The notes below the pieces were generated by a model. It saw nothing but the letters and a program-made list of their open reading frames with translations. It made no database searches and was not told the DNA's origin. This document shows, one piece after another, positions 17,655-27,458 of a stretch of DNA of 64,000 nt. Source of the stretch: an uncultured Bacteroidales bacterium (lineage in GTDB: Bacteria; Bacteroidota; Bacteroidia; Bacteroidales; UBA932). The first letter of the stretch is position 1. Every line of letters starts with the position of its first letter. A program made the translations under genes and the position numbers. Where the stretch lies: positions 1 through 64,000 of the forward strand of contig CALUUA010000006.1 in NCBI GenBank assembly GCA_944323845.1, read 5' to 3'.

Positions 17655-18695
17655 ATGGCCAAAGGATTTGCAGAGACGGCGGGACAGTGCCGCGATATAG
17701 TGGAAGATGTCAGAAAAGGGATCTTCAGGCCGGTTTATCTGTTGATGGGTGAGGAACCTTATTATCCGGAACTGGCATACGAAGAAATCGTGGGACATGC
17801 CCTCGATGACAGCGAGAGGGATTTCAATCAGACGATTTTCTACGGGACCGACGCGGATGCGGACAAGGTCATTACGGCGGCCATGCGTTATCCTGTGTTC
17901 GCCGCCCGTCAGCTGGTCGCAGTCAAGGAAGCCCAGGCCATGAAGGACATCGAGGCTCTGGCCGGATATTGCCGGAATCCGCTGCCGTCGACAGTGCTGG
18001 TGCTTTATTTTCACGGAGCATCGCCGGACAAACGGAAAGAACTTTACAAGACGGTGAAGAAGAACGGGGCGGTTCTGGAGTCCGCGCCTGTCCGGGATTA
18101 TGAAATGAGCCGCTGGATCGTCTCCTTCTTCAATGACAAGGGGCTGGAAATAACTCCGGATGCGGCTGCGCTTCTGGCTGAGTTCGCGGGAGCGGATCTG
18201 AACAAGATTTCCATCGAGACGGACAAGATGCGCAAGAATCTTCCTGAAGACAAGACTTTGATCACTGCCGCGGATATAGAGAATAACGTAGGCATCAGCA
18301 GGCAGTACAGCATCTTCGAACTGACGAAGGAATTGTCCTTGAAAAACACGTCCAAGGCCTTGAAAATCGCCGCCTATGTCGGCAATGCCCCCAAGTTCAT
18401 GATGCTCATGGCCACCGCCCCACTTTTCAATCATTTTTACAGGATACTCAGGTATGAGGCCCTTATGATGGGCAAGCCCGGGGCAGGGAGCGCTGAAAAG
18501 GCTGCGGTTCTCGGCGTCAGCCCGTATTTCCTCCGGGAATACGAGACGGCCGCCGCGAACTATCCTCCGCGCAAATGCTTGTCGGTCATATCTCTGATAA
18601 AGGAGTACGATTTCAAGGGGAAAGGCGGTAATTCCGGCGAGGCCCAGCAGTCGGAGCTCCTGATGGAACTCGTGGCGAAGATATTGAATTGCTGA
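17655..18695 (+). CDS. holA: DNA polymerase III subunit delta
   Basis: About 346 aa. This is the clamp-loader delta subunit, which opens the beta clamp. Visible family features are FRPVYLLMGEEPYYPELAYE at the N-terminus, VLYFHGASPDKRKELYK, and the helical collar region ISRQYSIFELTKELSLKN. Length is typical. The start at 17655 is chosen because the alternative 17637 lies in the promoter. The following ABC gene begins shortly after its stop. Confidence 0.9.
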   Translation: MAKGFAETAGQCRDIVEDVRKGIFRPVYLLMGEEPYYPELAYEEIVGHALDDSERDFNQTIFYGTDADADKVITAAMRYPVFAARQLVAVKEAQAMKDIEALAGYCRNPLPSTVLVLYFHGASPDKRKELYKTVKKNGAVLESAPVRDYEMSRWIVSFFNDKGLEITPDAAALLAEFAGADLNKISIETDKMRKNLPEDKTLITAADIENNVGISRQYSIFELTKELSLKNTSKALKIAAYVGNAPKFMMLMATAPLFNHFYRILRYEALMMGKPGAGSAEKAAVLGVSPYFLREYETAAANYPPRKCLSVISLIKEYDFKGKGGNSGEAQQSELLMELVAKILNC

Positions 18696-18763
18696 AAGCG
18701 GAAATGACTCATTGTCAGGAACTGACAGAAAAACTAATCAGGCGGAAGCCGGCAGTACAGAAC

Positions 18764-19684
18764 ATGAAAGAAGAATATATGATACAGTGCCACGACGTGT
18801 GCAAGAGTTTCGGCGAAAAGACGGCTCTTGACCATGTGTCCGTGGATATTCCCAAGGGGAAGATTTTCGGTCTGCTCGGGCCAAACGGGGCAGGCAAGAC
18901 CACTCTGATAAGGATAATCAACAGGATAACGATTCCGGGCAGCGGCACCATACTTTTCGACGGCAGGCCCATTACCCGGGAGGATGTGCAGAAAATCGGC
19001 TACCTGCCGGAAGAGCGTGGCCTGTACCGGAAGATGAAGGTAGGCGATCAGGCCATGTATTTCGCCAGACTCAAGGGCATGGGGGCGAGAGAGGCGGCTT
19101 CGGAGCTGAAAGCGTGGTTCGAAAAGTTCGGAATACAGAGCTGGTGGGGCAAGAGGGTGGAGGAACTGTCGAAAGGCATGGCCCAGAAAGTCCAGTTCAT
19201 CACCACCGTAGTACACAAGCCGTCGCTGCTGATACTCGACGAGCCGTTTTCAGGCTTCGACCCGGTGAATGCCCAGCTCATAAGAAACGAAATCTTGGCC
19301 CTGAAGGAGAGCGGAGCCACTATCGTGCTTTCAACCCATAATATGGAGTCCGTGGAAGAACTGTGCGACAACATCGCCCTGATAAACAAGTCTCACGTAG
19401 TGATAACCGGAGGCGTGGATGAAATCCGGCATAAATACGGGAACAACCATATCGAACTGGTCTATACGGCTTCATCGCCTGTCATGCCGGTCAAGGGAGT
19501 GTACAGTGTCCTGTCGGACAATGACGAATCCGGCCGTCATACTGCTGTAATCGCCGTGGACGAGGCCGCAGACAAGACATCCGTGCTGAAGAATCTCGTC
19601 GGACAGCCTATCATCGTCAATTCATACAGGGAGTTGGTGCCGAGGATGAATGACATTTTCATAAAATTAGTCACGGAGGAGTAG
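18764..19684 (+). CDS. ABC transporter ATP-binding protein, NatA-like
   Basis: About 306 aa from ATG 18764; ATG 18779 (MIQCHDV) is also plausible, and an upstream frame reaching 18689 is unlikely because it overlaps holA. Walker A GPNGAGKT, signature ELSKGMAQKVQ, Walker B LLILDEPFSGFDP, and H-loop STHNME are intact. The C-terminal ~80 residues look like the DUF4162 extension. It pairs with the permease 4 bp downstream. Likely an ABC-2 exporter of the Na+-efflux (NatAB) type; the real substrate is unknown. Confidence 0.9.
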   Translation: MKEEYMIQCHDVCKSFGEKTALDHVSVDIPKGKIFGLLGPNGAGKTTLIRIINRITIPGSGTILFDGRPITREDVQKIGYLPEERGLYRKMKVGDQAMYFARLKGMGAREAASELKAWFEKFGIQSWWGKRVEELSKGMAQKVQFITTVVHKPSLLILDEPFSGFDPVNAQLIRNEILALKESGATIVLSTHNMESVEELCDNIALINKSHVVITGGVDEIRHKYGNNHIELVYTASSPVMPVKGVYSVLSDNDESGRHTAVIAVDEAADKTSVLKNLVGQPIIVNSYRELVPRMNDIFIKLVTEE

Positions 19685-19688
19685 AATC

Positions 19689-21020
19689 ATGGATTTTCGT
19701 ATCGTAAATGTCATCATAGCCAGAGAATATCTTACGAAGGTCAGGAAGAAGTCTTTCCTGCTGACCACTTTTCTGGGACCCGTATTCTTCGCGGCGCTGT
19801 GCATTTTGCCGAGCCTTATCATGCTCATGGCCGAGGACAAGGGCAAGCGTGTGGGAGTGGTCGACCAGTCCGGCATAGTGATGCCATACATGGTTGACAG
19901 CGAGCAGACAGATTTCATGGACTTTTCCGGCAGGCCGGTCGATTCGCTGAAGAATTCCTATTTCGATCTGGATCTGGATGCTCTGGTCCTCATTTCCGGA
20001 CTGGACACCGTTTCACGGACAGTGTCGGTATCGGCGTATTCGCAGAAACCTCTCAGCGTGGACATGAAGGAAACGTTGAGCCGCAATGTCGCGAATGCAG
20101 TGGAAGAATACCGGCTGGAATCCTATGACATCAAAGGGCTCCGCCAGATTCTCGAAGACGTCCGCGTGGATATTCCTGTCGCCACGTACACCATGGACGC
20201 CAGCGGACAGGAGAAAATCACCTCATCCGAGGTGTATATGGCCATATCGCTGGTACTTTCCGTGATCATCTACATGTTCATAGCCATGTTCTCGGCGATG
20301 GTGATGCAAAGCGTCATCGAGGAGAAATCCACACGGGTGGTAGAGGTCCTGATTTCGTCGGTGGATTCTCTCGAACTCATGTTCGGGAAGATAATCGGGG
20401 TGGCTGCAGTGGCGTTGACGCAGTTTTTCCTGTGGATAGTCCTGACTGCCGTCATCGTGCTTGGAGTAAGCCCGTTCGTCGGCATGGACACTCTGGCTGC
20501 ATCCACTGCCGCCATGTCCATGACGCCTGAGATGAATGTAATGCCTGACGTCTCGACATCCGGCGAGCTTGCCGCAGTCATGTCCACGCTTTCAAGCCTG
20601 AATTACGGGGAGATTCTGCTGAGCTTCCTGATTTATTTCGTCCTCGGCTATCTGCTTTATGCATCCCTGTTCGCTGCCATAGGTTCCGCGGTGGAGAACG
20701 AGGCGGATACCCAGCAGCTCCAGATGCCCGTGACCATACCTCTGCTTCTGGCGTTTTTCATAGCATTCTATGCGTTCAAGGCTCCGGACAGTCAGGTAGT
20801 GTTCTGGGGGTCAATCATCCCGTTCACTTCTCCGATAGTAATGCTGGCACGTATTCCGTTCGGCGTACCTTTCTGGGAGCTGGCTCTCTCTATAGGCCTT
20901 CTGCTGGTGACATTCATAGCCATGGCCTACGTCTCGGCGAAGATATACAAGGTCGGAATACTGATGTACGGAAAGAAAACTACGTTCAGGGATTTGTACA
21001 AATGGCTGAAACAAAAGTAA
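19689..21020 (+). CDS. ABC-2 type permease, NatB-like
   Basis: 443 aa. One N-terminal membrane segment (TFLGPVFFAALCILPSLIML) is followed by an extracytoplasmic domain of ~150 residues, then five or six membrane segments. The conserved EEKSTRVVEVLISSVDSLELMFGK stretch (quoted in parts: EEKSTRVVEVLISS) precedes the second segment, as in NatB/YhaP permeases. It forms an exporter with the ATPase immediately upstream. Confidence 0.88.
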   Translation: MDFRIVNVIIAREYLTKVRKKSFLLTTFLGPVFFAALCILPSLIMLMAEDKGKRVGVVDQSGIVMPYMVDSEQTDFMDFSGRPVDSLKNSYFDLDLDALVLISGLDTVSRTVSVSAYSQKPLSVDMKETLSRNVANAVEEYRLESYDIKGLRQILEDVRVDIPVATYTMDASGQEKITSSEVYMAISLVLSVIIYMFIAMFSAMVMQSVIEEKSTRVVEVLISSVDSLELMFGKIIGVAAVALTQFFLWIVLTAVIVLGVSPFVGMDTLAASTAAMSMTPEMNVMPDVSTSGELAAVMSTLSSLNYGEILLSFLIYFVLGYLLYASLFAAIGSAVENEADTQQLQMPVTIPLLLAFFIAFYAFKAPDSQVVFWGSIIPFTSPIVMLARIPFGVPFWELALSIGLLLVTFIAMAYVSAKIYKVGILMYGKKTTFRDLYKWLKQK

Positions 21021-21042
21021 GAACCTGCAAGAAATACGGAAA

Positions 21043-21897
21043 ATGAAAAGAATATTCAAAACTGTACTCGCTACGGCATTCCTCGCTGCGGTCTCTGCGG
21101 CCATCCTTCGCGCAGATGACGATGACTTGCGCATGGAATGGTCCAGAATCGCGGTCGACGGCTCACGTACAGGCTGTACGGCGCCTTCTGCCGATGACAT
21201 TTGCAAGACTGTCGGCAAGGTGAAAGGACGGACATACCATGCACCGAACGGCCGGATATTCAAGGGAGGAACAGCGGCAGCAGTGGCTTCGGTGGTGCTG
21301 GAGGCACAGCCGGCGATGGCGCCTGTGAAGAAGGTCATAGGCTATTCGCCTGAAGCCATGATTCTCGCCGAACCTGAAAGCGCGCTTTCGAACCTGTTCA
21401 TAGACCGGATAATGGCGGCAGTAGAGGAAGTGTCCGGACGTCATGTGGATGTCGGCATAGGGAATTTCGGCGGTATCAGGGTGGATATGCCTCAGGGAGA
21501 TATCCTGCTTGATGATCTTCTTTCCATGTTCCCCTTCAAGAACAGTATAGTCTATGTCGCCCTCAGAGGCGTTGACCTGAGAGCCATTCTGGAGCAGATG
21601 GCTTCCACGAGGGTTCAGGTTCTCGGCGGAGTCAGGCTTGTCGTTTCCGACGGGAAAATAGTTTCGGCGACGGTAGACGGGGAGCCTATAGACGACGCGA
21701 AGATATACGGTATCGCTACCATATCTTTTCTGCTCGACGGCGGCGACAATCTGCATGTAGGCAGGAATGCCGTGGAAATAATGGAGTATGACGACATCGA
21801 CATAATAGATATCATGCTTGACTATGTCAATGCCGAAACCGCAGCGGGACGCGACATAGTATATCATACTGACGGAAGGGTGAAAATCGTAGAGTAA
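21043..21897 (+). CDS. 5'-nucleotidase C-terminal domain protein
   Basis: 284 aa with signal peptide (TVLATAFLAAVSAAILRA). It consists of only the substrate-binding 5_nucleotid_C domain: GNFGGIRVDMPQGDI, FPFKNSIVYVALRGVDLRAI and FLLDGGDNLH. The metallophosphatase domain is a separate protein encoded 1 bp downstream, so the usual single-chain periplasmic nucleotidase appears as two subunits. The nucleobase-stacking part lies here, the metal site in the partner. Confidence 0.85.
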   Translation: MKRIFKTVLATAFLAAVSAAILRADDDDLRMEWSRIAVDGSRTGCTAPSADDICKTVGKVKGRTYHAPNGRIFKGGTAAAVASVVLEAQPAMAPVKKVIGYSPEAMILAEPESALSNLFIDRIMAAVEEVSGRHVDVGIGNFGGIRVDMPQGDILLDDLLSMFPFKNSIVYVALRGVDLRAILEQMASTRVQVLGGVRLVVSDGKIVSATVDGEPIDDAKIYGIATISFLLDGGDNLHVGRNAVEIMEYDDIDIIDIMLDYVNAETAAGRDIVYHTDGRVKIVE

Positions 21898-21898
21898 A

Positions 21899-22720
21899 AT
21901 GAAACATGTTTTGACAGTCATGGTCCTGGCCATAATGACAGCCTTCATGGCAGGAGCGCAGGATCTTGTGATTCTTCATACGAATGATACGCACAGCCAT
22001 ATAGATCCGGTCAGATCCGGAAAGGATGCCGGAAAAGGAGGGGTCATAGAGCGGGCCGTATTCGTGGACAGCGTCCGCAGGGCTATGGGCAGGAACAACG
22101 TCCTGCTCGTGGATGCAGGGGATTTCAGTCAGGGAACGTCGTATTTCACTCTTATGAAAGGAGATGTGGAGACAGCCTGCATGAATGCCATGCGCTATGA
22201 TGTGGCCTGTCTGGGAAATCATGAATTCGACAATGGACTGGAAGAACTTGCCCGCAGGATATCCGAATGCAGATTCCCTGTAGTGTGTGCAAACTATGAT
22301 TTCGATGACCCGGATCTGGAGCGACTCGTGAAGCCGTACTGTATTCTGCATCGCGGAGGATTCAAGATAGGGGTGATAGGTCTTCTGACAGATCTGTCAG
22401 TGGTCGTGGACAAGCCTGTCGCCGACAGGATCAAATATCTCGATCCGGTGGAATGCGCCGACCGTTATGCCAGGATATTGAAAGAGGACAAGCATTGCGA
22501 TCTGGTGATCTGCCTTACCCATCTCGGGTATGAAGGTGACTTCTTTACCGATCCGGAACTGGTCGGAGCCATAGAGAATGTGGATCTGGTCATAGGCGGC
22601 CACTCCCATACTTTTCTGGAAAAGGCGGAATGTGTCAGGGACAGGGCAGGCAGGAATGTGCCTGTCGTGACTGACGGGTGCTGGGGCCTGTATATCGGAA
22701 AGGTGGATATCTGGAGATGA
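21899..22720 (+). CDS. 5'-nucleotidase metallophosphatase domain protein
   Basis: 273 aa with signal peptide. All metal-site motifs of the UshA-type calcineurin-like domain are visible: HTNDTHSH, DAGDFSQGT, GNHEFDNG, LTHLG and GGHSHTF. It lacks the C-terminal substrate-binding domain, supplied by the preceding gene. Together they probably hydrolyse extracellular or periplasmic nucleotides for salvage. Confidence 0.9.
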   Translation: MKHVLTVMVLAIMTAFMAGAQDLVILHTNDTHSHIDPVRSGKDAGKGGVIERAVFVDSVRRAMGRNNVLLVDAGDFSQGTSYFTLMKGDVETACMNAMRYDVACLGNHEFDNGLEELARRISECRFPVVCANYDFDDPDLERLVKPYCILHRGGFKIGVIGLLTDLSVVVDKPVADRIKYLDPVECADRYARILKEDKHCDLVICLTHLGYEGDFFTDPELVGAIENVDLVIGGHSHTFLEKAECVRDRAGRNVPVVTDGCWGLYIGKVDIWR

Positions 22721-22743
22721 ACTGACATTAAACAATATAAAAG

Positions 22744-24810
22744 ATGAGCCGAAAATCTATATTGAAATGTCTGTGGGCAATATTGCCGGCAGGCATTCTG
22801 TCGCTTTCCGCCTCCGTTGAAGCAGGTGCTTACGAGGAGAGGAATTATATTTCCAAGGCATATCGGGAGGCTGTGGAGAATGCCGGTACGGAAGATCTTG
22901 TAAAGGCCGGAGGAGACTGGTTCCCTTATCCGGCATATGATGACAGGGGTGGCTGGTCCCGTCTTTTCGGCGAAGATTCCGTCAGGATTGTTGCAGAAGG
23001 AGAAAGGCTCCTCTCCTACGAATGGAAAGTGATTCCGGCTACAGCCTATCTCGAGTATGAGAGAAGCGGGGAAAGGAAAATCATGGAGAATCCTCTGGAA
23101 GCCAACAGGAAGGCTCTGAATACACTGATTATGGCAGAACTCGCCGAAGGCCGGGGACGCTTCATGGACCAGATAGCCAACGGCCTGTGGATGAGTTGCC
23201 AGATGACATCATGGGTGTTGTCCGCTCATAATCCGAGGCAATCCAGCAGACGTGCGCTGCCGGATCCGCGGGAATATATCATTGACCTGGTATCAGGTCA
23301 GTACGGCGCCACATTGGCGGTGGCATGGCATTTTTTCAGGGATGAGATCGCGGCTCTCGACCCGTCCATAAATTATTGCGTCGAAACGGCGGTCAGGGAA
23401 AGGATTCTGGACCCGTTTTTCGATGAGTCGGTCAGAAAGGCGAACTGGTGGATGGCCGATGACTGGCAGCCGGGCCAGATAATCAACAACTGGAATCCGT
23501 GGTGCAATTCGAATGTCCTTCTGTGCTTCCTGCTGATGGAACAGGACCAGCAGAGATTAGATGCAGCCTTGAGACTGTCCGTAGAGTCGGCAGACCGTTT
23601 CCTGAATTTCGTGAAGAGCGACGGAGCCTGCGAGGAAGGCCCTTCCTACTGGGGCCATGCAGCCGGAAAGCTTTTCGATTATCTGCAGATGCTCCATGAT
23701 GCTACTGACGGGAGGGTGTCCCTGTTCGACAATCCGCAGATCAGGAATATGGGGGAATATATTTCCCGTTCGTATATAGGCAGTTCGCGCGTGGTGAACT
23801 TCGCCGATGCCACAGCCGTGATGACTCCGGATATTTATCTGACTTACAGGTACGGGAAAGCCATGGGAAGCAGTGAGATGATGGATTTCGCCATTTACCT
23901 GCTTTATTCTGAAGACAGGTTCAGGACGCCTTCCGTGCCCCTGGGCAATGATACATACAGGTCTTTGGAGACTGCCCGCGTACTGGATGAGATGACAGCG
24001 CGTGTGAATGAACTGCGGACGCAGGAAATTCCTCCGCACAGGGTTCTGGCGGAATTGCGGGACTGTGTGCCGTCCGCCACCTGGTATCCTGAGACGGAAT
24101 TCTGCTATCTCAGGGGCGGTTCCGGGAATTTTTTCGCTGCGAAGGGCGGCTTCAATGACGAGAGCCACAACCATAACGATGTAGGCACCTTCATCTATTA
24201 TCATGATGACAAGCCTCTTTTCATAGACGCAGGAGTAGGTACATACACGAAAAAGACATTCAGCAGTGAAAGATACGACATCTGGTCCATGCAGAGTGAC
24301 TGGCACAGTCTTCCTCTCATAAACGGCGTGTCACAGAAGTACGGGCGCACGTACCGTTCGGCAGATGTGGTCTGCAATCTGAAGAAAAAAGAGTTCAGCC
24401 TCGATATATCCGGAGCCTACCCCGAAGAGTCGTCATGCGAAGTATGGAAAAGATTCTACAGGCTCAGCGGCGGGAGACTGGCCATCCGGGACAGTTTTAC
24501 GCTGAAGGAACGCATCGCGGCCGATGTCGAGAACTTTCTGGTGCTTGGCGACGTGTATCTTCCGGGGGAGACCTGTACTGTGGACGGTGCCGTGAAGAAA
24601 GTTCCGGCCGGAAAGGTCTATGTCATCGGCAAGGACGCTGCGGCGGAAATATCTTTCCCGGCATCCATGACCCCGTCTGTGACTGTCCGGAATCTCGATG
24701 ACCCACGGCTGACAAACGTATGGGGCGATACCTTGAGGAGGATTTCATTCACTTCTTCTCCGGATGCCCCTCTTTCGGGGCAATACCTGTTCAATGTCAG
24801 GATACTATAA
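22744..24810 (+). CDS. Heparinase II/III family protein
   Basis: 688 aa with signal peptide. An alpha/alpha-toroid N-terminal region (residues ~50-420; e.g. WMADDWQPGQIINNWNPW) precedes a beta-sandwich domain with the family motif SHNHNDVGTF (His475, His477). Related proteins cleave acidic polysaccharides such as heparin, heparan or alginate by elimination; the substrate here cannot be told and no PUL (SusC/SusD) accompanies it. The gene ends 6 bp inside the convergent yicC. Confidence 0.82.
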   Translation: MSRKSILKCLWAILPAGILSLSASVEAGAYEERNYISKAYREAVENAGTEDLVKAGGDWFPYPAYDDRGGWSRLFGEDSVRIVAEGERLLSYEWKVIPATAYLEYERSGERKIMENPLEANRKALNTLIMAELAEGRGRFMDQIANGLWMSCQMTSWVLSAHNPRQSSRRALPDPREYIIDLVSGQYGATLAVAWHFFRDEIAALDPSINYCVETAVRERILDPFFDESVRKANWWMADDWQPGQIINNWNPWCNSNVLLCFLLMEQDQQRLDAALRLSVESADRFLNFVKSDGACEEGPSYWGHAAGKLFDYLQMLHDATDGRVSLFDNPQIRNMGEYISRSYIGSSRVVNFADATAVMTPDIYLTYRYGKAMGSSEMMDFAIYLLYSEDRFRTPSVPLGNDTYRSLETARVLDEMTARVNELRTQEIPPHRVLAELRDCVPSATWYPETEFCYLRGGSGNFFAAKGGFNDESHNHNDVGTFIYYHDDKPLFIDAGVGTYTKKTFSSERYDIWSMQSDWHSLPLINGVSQKYGRTYRSADVVCNLKKKEFSLDISGAYPEESSCEVWKRFYRLSGGRLAIRDSFTLKERIAADVENFLVLGDVYLPGETCTVDGAVKKVPAGKVYVIGKDAAAEISFPASMTPSVTVRNLDDPRLTNVWGDTLRRISFTSSPDAPLSGQYLFNVRIL

Positions 24811-25701
24811 TATATTCAGGCTCTGTTCTTTTATCTTTTCCAGTTCGTCCTTCATGCGGACCACGATCTTCTGGATTTCGCCATGATTGGCCTTGGAGCC
24901 TGTAGTGTTGATTTCGCGACCCATTTCCTGTGCGATGAAGCCTAATTTTTTCCCGGGGAAAGGGTCGTTGTCGATAGTCTCCATGAAATATCTGCAATGC
25001 TGGCGGAGCCGTACTTTCTCTTCGTTTATATCGAGTTTTTCTATATAATATATCATTTCCTGCTCCAGTCGGTTCCTGTCAGCGCCTGCCGACAGTTCTT
25101 CCAGACGGGATTCGAGCCTTTCCTTGATGGACGATATCCTTTCCGCCTCGTGTGATTCTATCTGCGGGATGTATTCGAGAATGTTCCTGACCTTCGCTGT
25201 CACATCAGCATAGAGCGATCTCCCTTCGTTCTCCCTGTATTCGCAGATCCTGTCTAAAGCCTCGTTTATGCAGGCTTCCGCCTGTTCCCAGTTCCCGTCA
25301 TTGATGATGTCCTGTTTTTTGCCCGGGTCGATGACATCAGGGAACCTCATGATGGTATTCAGCAGGTGAGTCGTGTCCGCATTGCCCGAAGATGGGTATT
25401 CCTCCCCGATTCTGGCATTGATTTCCATGAGTTGCCTGTAATATGAGATGACCAGTCCGGCATTGATTTCCCTCGCGCTGTCTTCGGCATTTGCCTCGAA
25501 TGTTATGAACAGGTCAATGTTTCCTCTTTGCAGCCTCTTTGCTATCATCTGCCGCACGATAAGCTCCTTGTCTTTCGGAAGCAGGGATGACTTGATGCTG
25601 ATGTCTGCGTTTTTGCCGTTCAGCGATTTGATTTCGACTGTCAGTTTCCCCGTTGAAAGAGTGGTTTCGGCCTTGCCGTATCCTGTCATTGACTGTATCA
25701 T
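24805..25701 (-). CDS. yicC: YicC-family endoribonuclease
   Basis: 298 aa. The signature start MIQSMTGYGKAE is followed by VEIKSLNGKNADI and, near the C-terminus, GFIAQEMGREINTTGSKAN. Family members are cytoplasmic stress-linked endoribonucleases. A -7 box TATTTTTG is on the minus strand (25725-25732), divergent from glnS. Confidence 0.92.
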   Translation of the reverse strand: MIQSMTGYGKAETTLSTGKLTVEIKSLNGKNADISIKSSLLPKDKELIVRQMIAKRLQRGNIDLFITFEANAEDSAREINAGLVISYYRQLMEINARIGEEYPSSGNADTTHLLNTIMRFPDVIDPGKKQDIINDGNWEQAEACINEALDRICEYRENEGRSLYADVTAKVRNILEYIPQIESHEAERISSIKERLESRLEELSAGADRNRLEQEMIYYIEKLDINEEKVRLRQHCRYFMETIDNDPFPGKKLGFIAQEMGREINTTGSKANHGEIQKIVVRMKDELEKIKEQSLNIL

Positions 25702-25773
25702 ATATGATTTTTCTTTTTTGAACGCAAAAATAGCAAATTTATCCTTATCTTCGCAGATTAAATTTTATGAAAA

Positions 25774-27444
25774 ATGGAAGAAAGGAATATCGAGGCTCCA
25801 GAGACCCGCAACCTGAATTTTCTGGAAGAAATCATCGAGTCTGACCTGACGTCAGGCAAGTGTGAATCCATCATGACCAGATTCCCGCCGGAGCCGAACG
25901 GATATCTTCATATAGGCCATGCCAAAAGCATCTGCCTGAACTTCGGTCTGGCGAAAAAGTATGGCGGAAAGACCAACCTGCGCTTTGACGATACGAATCC
26001 TGTCAAGGAGGATACAGAGTATGTGGACTCCATAAAGGAGGATATCAGGTGGCTCGGTTTCGAATGGGAGAACGAGAGATATGCCTCCGACTATTTCGAC
26101 CAGCTTTATCAGTGGGCCGAGGAGCTTATCCGGAAAGGTCTTGCATATGTGGATGACCAGACGCAGGAGGAGATAAGGATAAACAGGGGCACTGTCCAGA
26201 CTCCGGGAAAGGAAAGTCCGTGGAGGAACCGCACTGTGGAGGAGAATCTCCGTCTTTTCAGGGAAATGCGCGACGGCAAATATGCCGACGGCGAAAAGGT
26301 CCTGAGGGCGAAGATCGACATGGCCCATCCGAATATGCTGTTCAGGGATCCGCTGATGTACAGGATCATACATGCCAGCCACCACCGTACAGGGGACAAA
26401 TGGTGCATCTATCCGATGTATGACTTCGCGCACGGGCAGTGCGACAGCATTGAGCATATCACCCATTCCATCTGTACCCTTGAATTCGATGTCCACAGGC
26501 CTCTTTACGACTGGTTCATCGAAAAACTGGGAATATTCCCGTCGCATCAGTACGAATTTGCCAGATTGAATCTCACATATACGGTGATGAGCAAGAGGAA
26601 ACTTCTCGAACTGGTGAAGAATCACTATGTCAGCGGCTGGGATGATCCCCGTATGCCTACCATCTGCGGCATCAGGCGCAGGGGCTATACGCCGGAATCC
26701 GTCAGGATGTTTGCAGAAAAAGTCGGCGTCGCCAAGAGGGAGCAGCTTATAGATCTCCAGCTCATGGAGTGGTGCGTGAGACAGGACCTGAACGAGCGGT
26801 CGAACAGGTATATGGTCGTACAGGATCCGGTAAGGCTGGTCATTACGAACTGGGAGCCGGGCAAGGTGGAGTGGTTCGATGCTCCTCTGAACCCTGCAAG
26901 CCCTGAAGGGCCTTTCCGCAAGGTGCCTTTCACAGGCGATATCCTGATCGAGAAGTCGGATTTCATGGAAGAGCCGCCTAAGAAATATTTCCGTCTGAAG
27001 CCTGATGGCGAGGTGCGTCTGAAATATTCCTATATAGTCAAGTGTCAGGAAGTCATTAAGGATGCCGACGGCAATATCACTGAAATCCGCTGTACCTATG
27101 ACCCGACTTCGAAACCGGGGGCAGGGGAGTGGCGTTCGGTGAAAGGTACCATACACTGGGTGTCTGCATCGCACGCGAAAGAGGTCGAACTCCGCATCTA
27201 TGACAAGCTTTTCACCGAAGCGCAGATGGGAGCCATTCCTGAAGGTGACGACTACAAGAACTATCTTAATCCTGAGTCGCTGGTAGTGACGGAGGGATAC
27301 GCGGAACCTGCCCTGCTTGAGGACAAATCCGGAATAGCGGTCCAGTTCGAACGCACAGGATACTTCTTCAAGGATCCTGACTCCACGCCGGAACGTTACG
27401 TATTCAACAAGACTACCTCGCTTAAGGATTCTTTCAAGTTCTGA
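25774..27444 (+). CDS. glnS: Glutaminyl-tRNA synthetase
   Basis: 556 aa class I synthetase charging tRNA-Gln with glutamine. PEPNGYLHIGHAKS places HIGH at residues 46-49; the KMSKS loop reads TVMSKRKL. C-terminal beta-barrels follow (IHWVSASHAKEVELRIYD). Direct charging by GlnRS agrees with Bacteroidetes practice. An upstream TATCTTCG (25746-25753) may be its -7 box; ATG 25768 is out of frame, so 25774 is taken. Confidence 0.96.
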   Translation: MEERNIEAPETRNLNFLEEIIESDLTSGKCESIMTRFPPEPNGYLHIGHAKSICLNFGLAKKYGGKTNLRFDDTNPVKEDTEYVDSIKEDIRWLGFEWENERYASDYFDQLYQWAEELIRKGLAYVDDQTQEEIRINRGTVQTPGKESPWRNRTVEENLRLFREMRDGKYADGEKVLRAKIDMAHPNMLFRDPLMYRIIHASHHRTGDKWCIYPMYDFAHGQCDSIEHITHSICTLEFDVHRPLYDWFIEKLGIFPSHQYEFARLNLTYTVMSKRKLLELVKNHYVSGWDDPRMPTICGIRRRGYTPESVRMFAEKVGVAKREQLIDLQLMEWCVRQDLNERSNRYMVVQDPVRLVITNWEPGKVEWFDAPLNPASPEGPFRKVPFTGDILIEKSDFMEEPPKKYFRLKPDGEVRLKYSYIVKCQEVIKDADGNITEIRCTYDPTSKPGAGEWRSVKGTIHWVSASHAKEVELRIYDKLFTEAQMGAIPEGDDYKNYLNPESLVVTEGYAEPALLEDKSGIAVQFERTGYFFKDPDSTPERYVFNKTTSLKDSFKF

Positions 27445-27458
27445 GAGGGCCGGAGGCT

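Noticed and set aside
25852-27174. 440-aa minus-strand frame
   Set aside because: Antisense of glnS; no recognisable domain and low-plausibility composition.
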